From contig JAZSNN010000031.1 in assembly GCA_045536425.1 (NCBI GenBank), forward strand, positions 65,025 to 129,024: DNA of 64,000 nt, in the 5' to 3' direction. Positions 32,506 to 41,858 of this stretch are shown here, piece after piece. The position numbers were made by a program, and so were the translations under genes. Position 1 is the first letter of the stretch, and each line of letters starts with the position of its first letter. The notes under the pieces are model-generated. The model was not told the origin of the DNA. It did no database searches and was given only the letters and a program-made list of their open reading frames with translations. The DNA comes from UBA11540 sp045536425. GTDB taxonomy: Bacteria > Bacillota > Clostridia > Oscillospirales > Ruminococcaceae.

Positions 32506-33198
32506 TTATTCTTCACGGGGATCGACGAGCTTTGCAGCGTCATCAACTCTACCGTACTGGCCGCTTGCTTTAACGAGAGCCTCGTTAGCGTCTGTGCCCT
32601 TTTTGATCATGTCCATCATTCTGCCGAGATTAACGAACTTGTAGCCGATAATCTCGTCGTTCTCGTCAACTGCAACGTGGGTGATATAGCCCTCTGCGAG
32701 TTCGAGGTAACGGGGGCCTTTAACCTTTGTAGCGTAGGTTGTACCTACCTGAGAACGAAGTCCTTTACCGAGGTCCTCAAGACCAGCGCCAACGGGAAGT
32801 CCGTCCTCGGAGAAAGCTGTCTGCGTACGTCCGTAGACGATCTGCAAGAACAGTTCTCTCATTGCTGTATTGATAGCATCACAAACGAGGTCTGTGTTGA
32901 GAGCCTCGAGAATTGTTTTGCCGATGAGAATTTCAGATGCCATTGCTGCAGAATGGGTCATACCCGAGCAGCCGAGTGTCTCAACGAGTGCTTCCTCGAT
33001 AACGCCCTCTTTGACGTTGAGCGTGAGCTTACATGCGCCCTGTTGAGGTGCACACCAGCCTACACCGTGAGTAAGACCGGAAACTTCTTTGATTTCCTTG
33101 ACCTGTGTCCATCTTCCCTCTTGAGGAATGGGAGCAGGTCCGTGATATGCGCCTTTTGCGAGAGGGCACATCTTCTCTACTTCATGCGAATACTTCAT
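32506..33198 (-). CDS. Iron-sulfur cluster assembly scaffold-like protein (IscU/NifU N-terminal family)
   Basis: 230 aa. The first half resembles NifU_N/IscU (GWCAPQQGACKLTLNVKEGV, ETLGCSGMTHSAAMASEILI) with cysteines in the positions of cluster ligands. The C-terminal third is an extension specific to the form that pairs with GGGtGRT proteins. It lies 19 bp upstream of that gene in one operon, with its own promoter. Full-length, no defects. Confidence 0.85.
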   Translation of the reverse strand: MKYSHEVEKMCPLAKGAYHGPAPIPQEGRWTQVKEIKEVSGLTHGVGWCAPQQGACKLTLNVKEGVIEEALVETLGCSGMTHSAAMASEILIGKTILEALNTDLVCDAINTAMRELFLQIVYGRTQTAFSEDGLPVGAGLEDLGKGLRSQVGTTYATKVKGPRYLELAEGYITHVAVDENDEIIGYKFVNLGRMMDMIKKGTDANEALVKASGQYGRVDDAAKLVDPREE

Positions 33199-33284
33199 GA
33201 TAAGTATTACTCCTTTCGAGCTGTTTTATATTATTGTCCGCGTGCAACTGCGGACAACGCGTCTGCCGTTCACACACATAAGAC

Positions 33285-33313
33285 ATTATACTATAAATAG
33301 TATAAATTATCAA
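33285..33313 (-). promoter_or_regulatory. Promoter of the Fe-S scaffold/GGGtGRT operon
   Basis: Minus-strand -35 TTGATA (33308-33313), 17-bp spacer, consensus -10 TATAAT (33285-33290). The ~75-nt leader contains a hairpin GTCCGC / GCGGAC near 33235-33255. Confidence 0.7.
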
Positions 33314-33416
33314 GTGTATTTTTTATCTTTTTCACTTTACTATTTTCCTAATGTATGATAAAATAGTAAAGATTTGAATATGTTTATGTATCTGACTATA
33401 TTTTGAGGGTGCTTTT

Positions 33417-34469
33417 ATGGATAAACTCAGCGTTGGTATTATTTTCGGCAGTAACTCAACCGAATATGAGGTTTCGCTCGTTTCTGCCTCGTCGGTTATT
33501 CGAAACATTGACCGCGAGCGTTTTGACGTCGTTATGATTGGCATTTCCCGCGACGGAAGATGGTTTTCATATTTCGGCGACGTTGACAGCATTGAAAACG
33601 GCAGTTGGATAGATTCTGACAAAAAAGTCCCCGCCTTCATCTCCCCCGACAGCACAAAGAAATGTTTGTTTGAGGTGAGAAACGGTGAGATAAATGAAGT
33701 GAAGCTCGACGTGGTTTTCCCCGTACTGCACGGCAAAAACGGTGAGGACGGAACGGTGCAAGGGCTTTTGGAGCTCGCTGAAATTCCATACGTTGGCTGT
33801 GGTGTTCTTGCGAGTGCGGTTTGTATGGACAAGGAGCTCACCCACATTGTTTTGACACATCACGGCATTCCCAACGCAAATTGGAAGTGCTTTAGAAAAG
33901 AGAATATTGCAGAATTCGAAGAGTTTGCAGATGATGCAGAAAAAACTCTCGGTTATCCGATGTTTGTAAAACCCGCGAACGCAGGTTCATCGGTTGGCAT
34001 CTCAAAGGCTAAAACTCGCGAGGAGTTGAAAGCTGCGGTCGAACTCGCTTTCACAGTTGACGAAAAGGCAGTTCTTGAGGAGTTTATCAGCGGTGTTGAA
34101 GTCGAGTGTGCCGTTATGGGAAATCTAAAGCCTACGCCTTCGGTTTTGGGCGAGATTGTTCCCTGCAACGAGTTTTACGACTACGAAGCAAAGTATCAGG
34201 CGGATTCCGAAACACACATCCCCGCTCGTCTGACTCCCGATATGACAAAGCTCGTTCAGGAAACAGCAGTAAAGGCGTATTTGGCTCTCGGTTGCAGAGG
34301 ATTGACAAGAGTGGATTTCTTTGTTAAGGATGACGGCGGTATCGTATTAAACGAGCCAAACACCCTGCCCGGATTCACCTCAATCAGTATGTATCCAAAG
34401 CTCAGACAGGCTGACGGTACTTCGTATAAAGAGATAATCACACAGCTTATTGAATTTGCACTTGAATAA
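33417..34469 (+). CDS. ddl: D-alanine--D-alanine ligase
   Basis: ATP-grasp enzyme that makes D-Ala-D-Ala for peptidoglycan precursors. 350 aa with FPVLHGKNGEDGTVQGLLEL, the ATP-grasp region FVKPANAGSSVGISKAKTRE, the metal-binding LNEPNTLPGFTSISMYPKL and the usual length. The GGTGC-type ribosome site is weak. It heads a run of genes (murI, DUF1934, argS, trmN6, rsmI) spaced closely on the plus strand. Confidence 0.95.
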   Translation: MDKLSVGIIFGSNSTEYEVSLVSASSVIRNIDRERFDVVMIGISRDGRWFSYFGDVDSIENGSWIDSDKKVPAFISPDSTKKCLFEVRNGEINEVKLDVVFPVLHGKNGEDGTVQGLLELAEIPYVGCGVLASAVCMDKELTHIVLTHHGIPNANWKCFRKENIAEFEEFADDAEKTLGYPMFVKPANAGSSVGISKAKTREELKAAVELAFTVDEKAVLEEFISGVEVECAVMGNLKPTPSVLGEIVPCNEFYDYEAKYQADSETHIPARLTPDMTKLVQETAVKAYLALGCRGLTRVDFFVKDDGGIVLNEPNTLPGFTSISMYPKLRQADGTSYKEIITQLIEFALE

Positions 34470-34493
34470 TTTTTATAAGGGGGACCCGCGAAG

Positions 34494-35309
34494 ATGGATA
34501 ACCGTCCTATCGGCGTTTTCGATTCAGGTCTTGGAGGACTTTCGGTTGTAAAAGAGCTGAGAAAGATTCTCCCAAACGAAAATATTGTTTATTTCGGTGA
34601 CACGGGCAGAGTGCCCTATGGCACAAGAGGAAAGGACACCATTCTACGTTATGCGTCGCAGGACATTGCCTTTCTGAAAAGTTACGACGTCAAGATGGTG
34701 GTTGCCGCTTGTGGTACAGTTAGCTCGACTATCACCGACGATATGATAAAAAGCATCGGTGTTCCCTACACGGGGGTTGTTATTCCTGCCGCACAGAGCG
34801 CGTGTGCTATGAGCGCGACGGGAAGAATCGGTGTTATCGGAACTACCGCTACCATTCGCAGTATGGCTTTTGGCAGGGCAATTCGCAGTATTCGTCCGAA
34901 CGCAGTAGTTATCGGCAAAGCGTGTCCGTTGTTTGTTCCGCTCGTTGAAAATGGGCTAATCGAAAATGACAACGAAATAACAAAGCTCACCGCAAATATG
35001 TATCTTGACAGCATAAAGAAGGAAAACGTTGACACACTCATTCTCGGGTGCACACATTTTCCGATAATATATGACATAATCTCCGAGGTTATGGACTACT
35101 CGGTGGTTATGGTAGACCCCGGCAAAGCGACCGCGGAACACGTTAAAAAGTATCTCATTCAAAACGGTATGCTCGCAGACAGCGAAAAGAAGGGCGAAGA
35201 ACGTTTCTTTGTCAGCGACTCGGTCGAGGATTTCTCGAAAACCGCTTCAATCTTTTTGGGATACAGCGTTAGCGGAGAGGTCGAGAGCGTGGACATAGAA
35301 AGGTTTTAG
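34494..35309 (+). CDS. murI: Glutamate racemase
   Basis: Supplies D-glutamate for peptidoglycan. 271 aa with DSGLGGLSVVKEL, the first catalytic cysteine in VAACGTVSS and the second in LGCTHFPII, plus YFGDTGRVPYG. In most homologues the first site reads ACNTAS; here it is ACGTVS, so the usual Asn is Gly. AGGGGG precedes the ATG 24 bp after ddl, placing two D-amino-acid genes together. Confidence 0.94.
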   Translation: MDNRPIGVFDSGLGGLSVVKELRKILPNENIVYFGDTGRVPYGTRGKDTILRYASQDIAFLKSYDVKMVVAACGTVSSTITDDMIKSIGVPYTGVVIPAAQSACAMSATGRIGVIGTTATIRSMAFGRAIRSIRPNAVVIGKACPLFVPLVENGLIENDNEITKLTANMYLDSIKKENVDTLILGCTHFPIIYDIISEVMDYSVVMVDPGKATAEHVKKYLIQNGMLADSEKKGEERFFVSDSVEDFSKTASIFLGYSVSGEVESVDIERF

Positions 35310-35311
35310 AA

Positions 35312-35734
35312 ATGAAGAAAAAGGCAACCATCTACATTTTGGGTACCCAGTATGTAGATGATGACAAGGATTTTATCGAGCTCACCACCGAGGGTGAGTT
35401 TCAAAAAAAAGGCGGCAGCTTCTTTCTCACCTACAGTGAGGACGAGCTTTCGGGCGTTAAGGGCTCGAAAACAACTATAAAAATCGACGGAGACAAAAAG
35501 GCTGTTATAATGAAAAACGGCAATTCGCACTCCACACTCATCATTGAGCCCGAAAAAAGAAATCTCTGCCGATATGAAACCGAATATGGCGACATTCTGT
35601 TTGGAATAAGCGACTGTGACATCTTCTGTCAGCTTGACGACAACGGCGGAGAGGCAAAGCTTAGATACAGTCTTGACGTGAATTCGGGACTAGTGAGCAA
35701 AAACGAACTTGATATAAAGGTTAGGTTGAACTAA
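35312..35734 (+). CDS. DUF1934 family protein (YwiB-like)
   Basis: 140 aa, calycin-like beta barrel (ATIYILGTQYVDDDKDFIEL ... GSFFLTYSEDELSG ... LRYSLDVNSGLVSKNELDIK). It follows murI by 2 bp and precedes argS, the conserved Firmicutes neighbourhood of YwiB. Biochemical function unknown. Starts at ATG 35312 with AGAAAGG inside the end of murI. Confidence 0.88.
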   Translation: MKKKATIYILGTQYVDDDKDFIELTTEGEFQKKGGSFFLTYSEDELSGVKGSKTTIKIDGDKKAVIMKNGNSHSTLIIEPEKRNLCRYETEYGDILFGISDCDIFCQLDDNGGEAKLRYSLDVNSGLVSKNELDIKVRLN

Positions 35735-35751
35735 CGAAAGGACGTACTACA

Positions 35752-37431
35752 ATGTTTTTAAAGGCAAAAGCACAGGTTAGCGACTGTCTTACAGCCGCAC
35801 TAAAAAAAGCAATGGCAGAGGGTAGACTTCCCGAGGCTGAAATTCCCGATTTTGCAGTTGAGGTTCCTGCCGACAGCACACACGGAGATTTTGCATCTAA
35901 CATCGCGATGGTTTCTGCACGCACATTCCGCAAGAGCCCAAAGATGATTGCAGACGCTATTCTCGAGGGATTGTCACTCGAGGGTACCTGTCTTTCTCGC
36001 TGTGAGGTTGCAGGAGCAGGATTTATCAACTTCTTCCTCGCTGATAGTTGGTATGGCGACAGTGTGAAGGCTGTTCTCGATCAAAAAGAAAATTTTGGCC
36101 GTTCCGATTTTGGAAAAGGCAAAAGATATATTGTTGAATACGTTTCCGCTAACCCAACAGGCCCTATGCACATCGGTAACGCCCGTGGCGGTGCTATCGG
36201 TGACGGACTCGCGTCTGTTCTCGATTGGGCAGGCTTTGAGGTTTGCAGAGAGTTCTACATAAACGATGCGGGAAACCAGATTGCAAAGTTTGCGCTTTCT
36301 CTCGATCTCAGATATCAGCAGTTGTATGTTGAGGGTGTTGAGATGCCCGAGGACTCCTATCACGGAGAGGATATTGTAAACCACGCGAAAGCTTTCTCGG
36401 AAATTCACGGCGACAAATATATGACCGTCTCCGAGGAAGAGAGAAGAAACGCACTCGTTGAGTTCGCACTTCCGAAGAATATCGAGGGTCTTGAAAGAGA
36501 TCTCAAGAAATATCGTATCGTTTACGACAACTGGTTCAAGGAATCTACCCTTCACAACAACGGCGAGGCAAAAAAAGTCGTTGATATGCTCACCGAGCGC
36601 GGATACACCTACGAGCAGGACGGCGCTATTTGGTTCAAGGCTGAGCAGTTTGGTGCGGACAAGGATTTCGTTCTCCGTCGTTCCAACGGATTTTTCACCT
36701 ACGTTGTTCCCGACATCGCTTACCACTACAACAAGCTCGTTACAAGAAATTTTGACATTGCTATAGATGTTCTCGGCGCTGACCATCACGGATACGTTCC
36801 GAGACTCAAAGCCGCTTTGCAGGCGCTCGGCATTGACCCCGAGAGGCTAAACGTCGTTTTGATGCAGATGGTGCGCCTCGTTCGCGGCGGAGAAACAGTA
36901 AAGCTCTCCAAGCGTTCCGGAAAGGCTATCACGCTTGTAACGCTTCTCGACGATATCCCGATTGATGCGGCTCGTTTCTACTTCAACCTCAGAGAAGCAA
37001 ATTCGCAGTTTGACTTTGACCTCGACCTTGCGGTAGAGCAGTCCTCTCAAAACCCTGTTTATTACGTTCAGTATGCCCACGCGCGTATCTGCAGTATACT
37101 CAAAAACCTCAAAGCAGAGGGCATCAATACCGAGCCTTGTGCTGACAACGCAGGCGAGCTTCTCGTTTGTGATGAGGAGAAACAGCTCATTCGTCATCTT
37201 TCCTTTATGCCCGTACAGATTATCGAGGCGGCAAAGGACTATGACCCCTCGAAGATGACAAGATATGCAACCGAGCTTGCGACCTTGTTCCACAAGTTCT
37301 ACAATGCGTGTCGCGTTAAGTGCGACGACGAAAAGCTGATGCAGGCGCGTTTGGCACTCTGTGTTGCAGTTAAAACTGCTATACAGAACGTCCTCACCCT
37401 TCTCAAGATTGACGCACCCGAAGTTATGTAA
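35752..37431 (+). CDS. argS: Arginyl-tRNA synthetase
   Basis: Class I aminoacyl-tRNA synthetase, 559 aa. It has an Arg_tRNA_synt_N (Add-1) domain at the N-terminus, the HIGH-type motif in SANPTGPMHIGNARGG, the KMSKS-type loop as VKLSKRSGKAITL, and a DALR anticodon-binding domain at the C-terminus (DAPEVM end). GAAAGGA precedes the ATG. Complete. Confidence 0.97.
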   Translation: MFLKAKAQVSDCLTAALKKAMAEGRLPEAEIPDFAVEVPADSTHGDFASNIAMVSARTFRKSPKMIADAILEGLSLEGTCLSRCEVAGAGFINFFLADSWYGDSVKAVLDQKENFGRSDFGKGKRYIVEYVSANPTGPMHIGNARGGAIGDGLASVLDWAGFEVCREFYINDAGNQIAKFALSLDLRYQQLYVEGVEMPEDSYHGEDIVNHAKAFSEIHGDKYMTVSEEERRNALVEFALPKNIEGLERDLKKYRIVYDNWFKESTLHNNGEAKKVVDMLTERGYTYEQDGAIWFKAEQFGADKDFVLRRSNGFFTYVVPDIAYHYNKLVTRNFDIAIDVLGADHHGYVPRLKAALQALGIDPERLNVVLMQMVRLVRGGETVKLSKRSGKAITLVTLLDDIPIDAARFYFNLREANSQFDFDLDLAVEQSSQNPVYYVQYAHARICSILKNLKAEGINTEPCADNAGELLVCDEEKQLIRHLSFMPVQIIEAAKDYDPSKMTRYATELATLFHKFYNACRVKCDDEKLMQARLALCVAVKTAIQNVLTLLKIDAPEVM

Positions 37432-37444
37432 GCGGAGTGATTTT

Positions 37445-38152
37445 GTGAGCGAATTTCGTTTCGAGCCGTTGGGCGAAAAGCTGAATATCTGTGTTTCAAA
37501 CGAGCATTCCTTTGGTACCGATGCGTTTTTGCTGTCAGCCTTTGCTTCGCCCAAAAAGAGCGACGTTGTGTATGACCTCGGCACCGGATGCGGTATCATT
37601 CCTGTGCTTTGGTATCGCACTACACCGCCCAAAAAGGTCTTTGCAGTAGATGTTCAGCCACAAGCGATTGAACAGCTTGAGATCACCGTTAAGGAAAATG
37701 CCCTTGAGGGATTTTCCCCTATTTGTGCGGATTTAAAGGAGCTAAAACCCGTTGAACTTGCTGACGTTGTCACCTGCAACCCTCCCTACAAGGCGACGGG
37801 TACTGGAATTGTCAGCGAACTTACGGCAGAGCAGATAGCGCGTCACGAGGTGCTTTGTAACATCTACGACGTGACCGATGCGGCGGCAAGGCTACTAAAA
37901 TTTGGCGGAAGGCTCTGCATCTGTCAGCGACCTGAAAGGCTCTGCGATGTCATTTCGGCTATGAAGAAAAGTGGCATCGAGCCAAAACGTCTGAGATTTG
38001 TTCAAAAAAACTCTGATTCTGCACCTTGGTTATTTTTAATCGAGGGCAAAAAAGGCTCTAAACCGTTTTTGACGGTGGAAAAGCCGTTTCTCATAAACGA
38101 GGGCAGCGAACCCTCTGAGGAAACAAAGAAATTGTATCGTCCGGAGGGATGA
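37445..38152 (+). CDS. trmN6: tRNA1(Val) (adenine(37)-N6)-methyltransferase-like protein (YabB/TrmN6)
   Basis: Class I SAM methyltransferase of the TrmN6/YfiC group, 235 aa. It has FGTDAFLLSAFA, the SAM motif VYDLGTGCGIIPVLW and the N6-adenine catalytic motif NPPY (VVTCNPPYKATG). I use the GTG start at 37445 with GGAGTG upstream; longer readings would overlap argS by 70 bp. RsmI follows, as in many Firmicutes, where these two genes are neighbours. Confidence 0.9.
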   Translation: MSEFRFEPLGEKLNICVSNEHSFGTDAFLLSAFASPKKSDVVYDLGTGCGIIPVLWYRTTPPKKVFAVDVQPQAIEQLEITVKENALEGFSPICADLKELKPVELADVVTCNPPYKATGTGIVSELTAEQIARHEVLCNIYDVTDAAARLLKFGGRLCICQRPERLCDVISAMKKSGIEPKRLRFVQKNSDSAPWLFLIEGKKGSKPFLTVEKPFLINEGSEPSEETKKLYRPEG

Positions 38153-38154
38153 AG

Positions 38155-38988
38155 ATGAGCGGAAAGCTTTTTGTGGTGGGAACTCCCATTGGAAATCTCG
38201 GGGATTTTTCGCCCAGAGCTATTCAAACTCTGCAGGATGTCGATCTTATTGCATCCGAGGACACGAGAGTCACGCTAAAGCTTTTAAACTATTTTGAAAT
38301 AAAAAACACACTTGTCAGCTATCACGACCACAACATTCGCGAAAAAGGCGAAGCCATTGTCCGCGAAATTCAAAGCGGGAAAAACGTCGCTATCGTCACC
38401 GACGCGGGTATGCCGTGTATCTCCGACCCCGGAGAAGATTTGGTGAGATTGTGCGCTGAAAACGGGATAGTCGTCGAGGTTGTCCCCGGTCCGAGTGCTG
38501 TTATCTCCGCTCTCGCAGTTTCGGGTCTTATTACCTCTCGTTTCTCATTTGAGGGATTTTTGTCCACTTCGAGAAAGAGCAGAACCGAGCATCTCGAATC
38601 ACTTGTAGACTACCCTAACACCCTCATTTTCTATGAAGCACCGCACAAGCTGGTGGCAACGCTAAAGGATTTTCTTGAATATTTCGGCGACAGAAAAATT
38701 TCCCTTGCACGAGAACTCACAAAGATTCACGAAGAGGTTTTTCGCACAACAGTTTCCGAGGCTCTTGAATTCTACGAGCATCACACGCCGAAAGGCGAGT
38801 TTGTTTTGGTGCTAGAGGGTGCTCCAAAAGAAGAGCCCGAGGACGTTTTGTCCTTTGAGGATGCGGTAAAGCTCGTAAACCGTATGGTCGAAAACGGAAA
38901 ACCGTTGTCACAGGCGGCAAAAGAGGTCGCGCAGGCTACGGGGTACAAGAAAAACGAGCTGTACCAGAGCATAGTTAAAAACGATTGA
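38155..38988 (+). CDS. rsmI: 16S rRNA (cytidine(1402)-2'-O)-methyltransferase RsmI
   Basis: 277-aa tetrapyrrole-methylase-fold enzyme that 2'-O-methylates C1402. Motifs: VVGTPIGNLGDFSPRA, ASEDTRVTLKLLNYF, VTDAGMPCISDPGEDLVR and a C-terminal helical extension. ATG 38155 is favoured by GGAGGG seven bases upstream; ATG 38149 overlaps the preceding stop. Its stop codon is part of the -35 box of the mgtE-side promoter. Confidence 0.95.
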   Translation: MSGKLFVVGTPIGNLGDFSPRAIQTLQDVDLIASEDTRVTLKLLNYFEIKNTLVSYHDHNIREKGEAIVREIQSGKNVAIVTDAGMPCISDPGEDLVRLCAENGIVVEVVPGPSAVISALAVSGLITSRFSFEGFLSTSRKSRTEHLESLVDYPNTLIFYEAPHKLVATLKDFLEYFGDRKISLARELTKIHEEVFRTTVSEALEFYEHHTPKGEFVLVLEGAPKEEPEDVLSFEDAVKLVNRMVENGKPLSQAAKEVAQATGYKKNELYQSIVKND

Positions 38989-39013
38989 CATACAATAAAC
39001 TAAAGAGTATAAT
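38985..39013 (+). promoter_or_regulatory. Consensus promoter in front of mgtE
   Basis: Perfect -35 TTGACA (38985-38990), 17-bp spacer, perfect -10 TATAAT (39008-39013). The -35 overlaps the rsmI stop codon. Confidence 0.85.
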
Positions 39014-39028
39014 TTCATTACAATTTAA

Positions 39029-39063
39029 AATAGTTCCGCATTTAGCGGAACTATTATTTTTAC
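39029..39063 (+). terminator. Hairpin terminator directly after the mgtE promoter (possible attenuator)
   Basis: An 11-bp perfect stem (39029-39039 / 39045-39055) with TTTTT after it. It starts about 10 nt after the expected transcription start. It can end rsmI transcription, but it also lies between the promoter and mgtE. Confidence 0.75.
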
Positions 39064-39080
39064 CTAGGAGGTGAAACCGG

Positions 39081-39239
39081 ATGGACGCGGATAGTTTCGG
39101 GCGATTATGTTTTTTAGTAGGAGGAAGCTATTATGACACAAGAAATTTTGTTGGAACTACTGGGGAAAAAGGAATTTGTTACCATAAAAACCGTTATGGG
39201 CGTTATGAATCCGGTGGACCTCGCACATCTGCTTCGTGA
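39081..39239 (+). CDS. Upstream reading frame overlapping the mgtE start (possible leader peptide)
   Basis: 52 codons starting MDADSFGRLCFLVGG behind the best ribosome site in the area (AGGAGGTG, 8 bp). It overlaps mgtE by about 105 bp in another reading frame, so its translation would affect mgtE initiation. I cannot tell whether the peptide is functional. Confidence 0.35.
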   Translation: MDADSFGRLCFLVGGSYYDTRNFVGTTGEKGICYHKNRYGRYESGGPRTSAS

Positions 39240-40488
39240 CCTTTCCGAAAACGACCTTGCGGTTACCTTTCGGCTTATCGCAAAGGAAAAGGCGGCAGAA
39301 GCATTTTCCTATATGGAATCAGACGAGCAGGAAGCCCTGCTCAACATCTTTACAAACGCGGAGATAAAAACAATTCTAGAGGAAATGTACACCGATGACG
39401 TGGCAGACCTTCTCGAAGATATGCCCGCAAACGTTGTAAACAGAATACTCGACAACCTCGACCGTGACACACGCGCGGTCATCAACACCATCCTGCGTTA
39501 TCCCGAGGACAGCGCAGGAACCATTATGACCACCGAGTATATCGACCTGCGAACAGGTATGACGGTTAAGGACGCTATTGCAAAAATCAGAAAAATCGGC
39601 ATACACAGCGAAACCATCTACACCTGCTATGTGACCCAAAGCGGAAAACTGATTGGTGTTGTGAGCGTGAAAGACCTCTTGACAAGTGCTGACAGCTGTA
39701 CTGTCGGTGAGCTGATGGAGACCAACGTTATCACCGTCAGCACCCACGACGACAAGGAAAAGGTTGCCGAGCTTTTTAACAAGTACGGTCTCCCCGCTCT
39801 TCCTGTCGTGGACTCAGAGTACTGTATCGTCGGTATTGTAACATTCGACGATGCGTTTGAAGTCCTCACAGACGAAGCCACTGAAGACATTTCAAAGATT
39901 TCGGCGGTCACGCCAAACGACACGCCATATCTGAAAACGGGAGTGTTTTCGCTCTTCAAATCCCGTATCCCGTGGCTATTGATACTTATGATTTCTTCCA
40001 CCTTCACAGGTTGGATAATAAGCTATTTCGAAGATTCGCTTGCGGCATCTATTGCGCTGACCGCTTTCATACCGATGCTGATGGGCACGGGCGGTAACAG
40101 CGGTTCACAGTCGTCCGTAACGATAATCCGCGCGTTGTCTTTGGGTCAGGTGGATTTCAAGGACACGCTTGGAGTCATCTTCAAGGAGCTCAGAGTCGCA
40201 TTTTTATGCGGTATCACCCTCGCCGTAGCAAATTTTATAAAGATTTGGCTTGTGGACATTCTGCTTTTACAAACCGAAGGCCTCACGCTCCTCATTTCAG
40301 CGGTAGTTTGCATTACACTTGCTGTAACGGTGGTTTTTGCAAAGTTCATCGGCTGTACCCTACCGATACTTGCAAAGAAGCTCAGACTTGACCCTGCGGT
40401 AATGGCAAGTCCCTTTATCACAACCTTGGTCGACGCACTTTCGCTTTTGGTCTACTTCAAGGTTGCTGCAGTAATGCTTGGAATATAA
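39133..40488 (+). CDS. mgtE: Magnesium transporter MgtE
   Basis: 451-aa Mg2+ channel/transporter of the cytoplasmic membrane. The N-terminal MgtE_N superhelix (residues ~20-125), CBS pair (~130-255) and five-helix pore domain (FTGWIISYFEDSLAASIALT, MLMGTGGNSGSQSSVTIIRA) are complete. In this family the cytosolic domains sense Mg2+ and close the pore. RBS AGGAGG is at 39119. A consensus promoter, a terminator hairpin and an overlapping upstream frame precede it (see findings). Confidence 0.96.
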   Translation: MTQEILLELLGKKEFVTIKTVMGVMNPVDLAHLLRDLSENDLAVTFRLIAKEKAAEAFSYMESDEQEALLNIFTNAEIKTILEEMYTDDVADLLEDMPANVVNRILDNLDRDTRAVINTILRYPEDSAGTIMTTEYIDLRTGMTVKDAIAKIRKIGIHSETIYTCYVTQSGKLIGVVSVKDLLTSADSCTVGELMETNVITVSTHDDKEKVAELFNKYGLPALPVVDSEYCIVGIVTFDDAFEVLTDEATEDISKISAVTPNDTPYLKTGVFSLFKSRIPWLLILMISSTFTGWIISYFEDSLAASIALTAFIPMLMGTGGNSGSQSSVTIIRALSLGQVDFKDTLGVIFKELRVAFLCGITLAVANFIKIWLVDILLLQTEGLTLLISAVVCITLAVTVVFAKFIGCTLPILAKKLRLDPAVMASPFITTLVDALSLLVYFKVAAVMLGI

Positions 40489-40494
40489 AAATTC

Positions 40495-40525
40495 AAGGCA
40501 GACACATTTGTGTCTGCCTTTTTGT
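40495..40525. terminator. Bidirectional terminator between mgtE and CorC-type gene
   Basis: AAGGCAGACACA / TGTGTCTGCCTT followed by TTTTT on the plus strand, between convergent genes; the minus-strand gene ends at 40525. Confidence 0.85.
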
Positions 40526-41793
40526 TATTCTTCCTCGGGTTCGGGAGTTTCGACCTTGACCCTTATCTTTTCGACGCGTTTTTCGCCGACCTCTTCGATG
40601 GTTACGGTGAGGGGATCAAATTCAAAGGATTCGCCTTGTTCGGGAATCTTTTTCATCTCCTCGAGCACCCATCCGCCGACGGTGTTGCTCTCGGGCTCGA
40701 AGTCCTTGATTTCAATTTCAAGTTCCTCGAGCATATCAAAGATATTGAGGTCTGCGTCTACTATATATTCATTTTCAGCGACCTTTACGACAGTTTCGAC
40801 AACCTCGTCCTTTTCGTCCCAGATCTCACCGACAAGTTCCTCGACTATATCCTCTAAGGTTACGATACCTACCGTGCCACCATAGGAATCGGTGACAACC
40901 GCCATATGTATCTTGGACATCTGCAGTTCGCGCATCAGCGAGGATATCAGCTGTTTTTCGGGAACGAAGATAGTTTTTCTTGTGAGGCTTCGTATATCTA
41001 CCTCGTTGCCGTTTATCAGTTCGCGGAAGAAGTCTCTCTCCCACAGAACACCGATAATACTGTCAACGGTTTTTTCATATATCGGGATTCGGGAATAGCG
41101 ATGCTCCATAAACAGCGCCTTTATCTCCTCGACGCTATCGTTTACATCCGCGGCTACGAGGTCAACTCTTGGGGTGAGTATCTCGTCAACGGTGATTTCC
41201 TGAAACTCGAGTGCAGATTGCAAAAGCTCGCTTTCGCTCTCCTGCAGAACGCCTTCGTCCTCGATTTCCTCAATTATAAACTTGAGTTCTTCCTGTGTGA
41301 CGCTCGGGGTATCTTCTTCGCCCTTTTTGCTCTTAACAAGCGATTGGAGCTTGGTAAAAATCCACACAAGCGGTGTGAGCACAACCATTACTACATTCAA
41401 AGGTGCGGCAAAGCTCATCGTTACCTTTTCGCTGTTTTCTTTTGCATAGGATTTGGGAAGTATCTCTCCGAAGATGAGCACTACTATCGTCATCACAACT
41501 GTTGATACCGCAGCACCTGCCGCACCAAACATCTTTGTGAATATTACGGTACCGATGGAAGCCGACGCTATATTGACGATGTTATTTCCTATGAGGATTG
41601 CAGACAGCATTCTGTCAAAATCCTCTGCTATCTTCAGCGCTCTTTCTGCCTTGCGGTTTCCGTCAGAAGCATAGTTTTTCAAGCGTATCTTATTAACACT
41701 CGAAAATGCAGTCTCCGATGCGGAGAAAAACGCTGACAATGCTGTCAGCACCACAAGAAGTATATACTGTCCTAAATTCGCGGGGTCGTCCAA
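40525..41793 (-). CDS. CNNM/CorC-type hemolysin-family transporter
   Basis: 422 aa: DUF21 membrane domain with about four helices (residues 1-140), CBS pair (~205-330, LTPRVDLVAADVNDSVEEIK) and C-terminal CorC_HlyC domain (NTVGGWVLEEMKKIPEQGES). Members are linked to Mg2+ or other divalent cation export and to ion homeostasis. Its convergent position beside mgtE fits a magnesium-related pair. Complete. Confidence 0.93.
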   Translation of the reverse strand: MDDPANLGQYILLVVLTALSAFFSASETAFSSVNKIRLKNYASDGNRKAERALKIAEDFDRMLSAILIGNNIVNIASASIGTVIFTKMFGAAGAAVSTVVMTIVVLIFGEILPKSYAKENSEKVTMSFAAPLNVVMVVLTPLVWIFTKLQSLVKSKKGEEDTPSVTQEELKFIIEEIEDEGVLQESESELLQSALEFQEITVDEILTPRVDLVAADVNDSVEEIKALFMEHRYSRIPIYEKTVDSIIGVLWERDFFRELINGNEVDIRSLTRKTIFVPEKQLISSLMRELQMSKIHMAVVTDSYGGTVGIVTLEDIVEELVGEIWDEKDEVVETVVKVAENEYIVDADLNIFDMLEELEIEIKDFEPESNTVGGWVLEEMKKIPEQGESFEFDPLTVTIEEVGEKRVEKIRVKVETPEPEEE

Positions 41794-41858
41794 AGTATTT
41801 CACTCTCCTAAAAATTAATCGTGGGTATTATATCATACTTGTAAAAATATTGCAAGTA

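Noticed and set aside
31452..32573. Long plus-strand frame opposite the GGGtGRT gene
   Set aside because: Cys-rich shadow frame on the opposite strand of a well-supported gene.
39060..39132. M-box magnesium riboswitch before mgtE
   Set aside because: The interval after the terminator is about 70 nt, too short for the known M-box, and its conserved elements are not seen.
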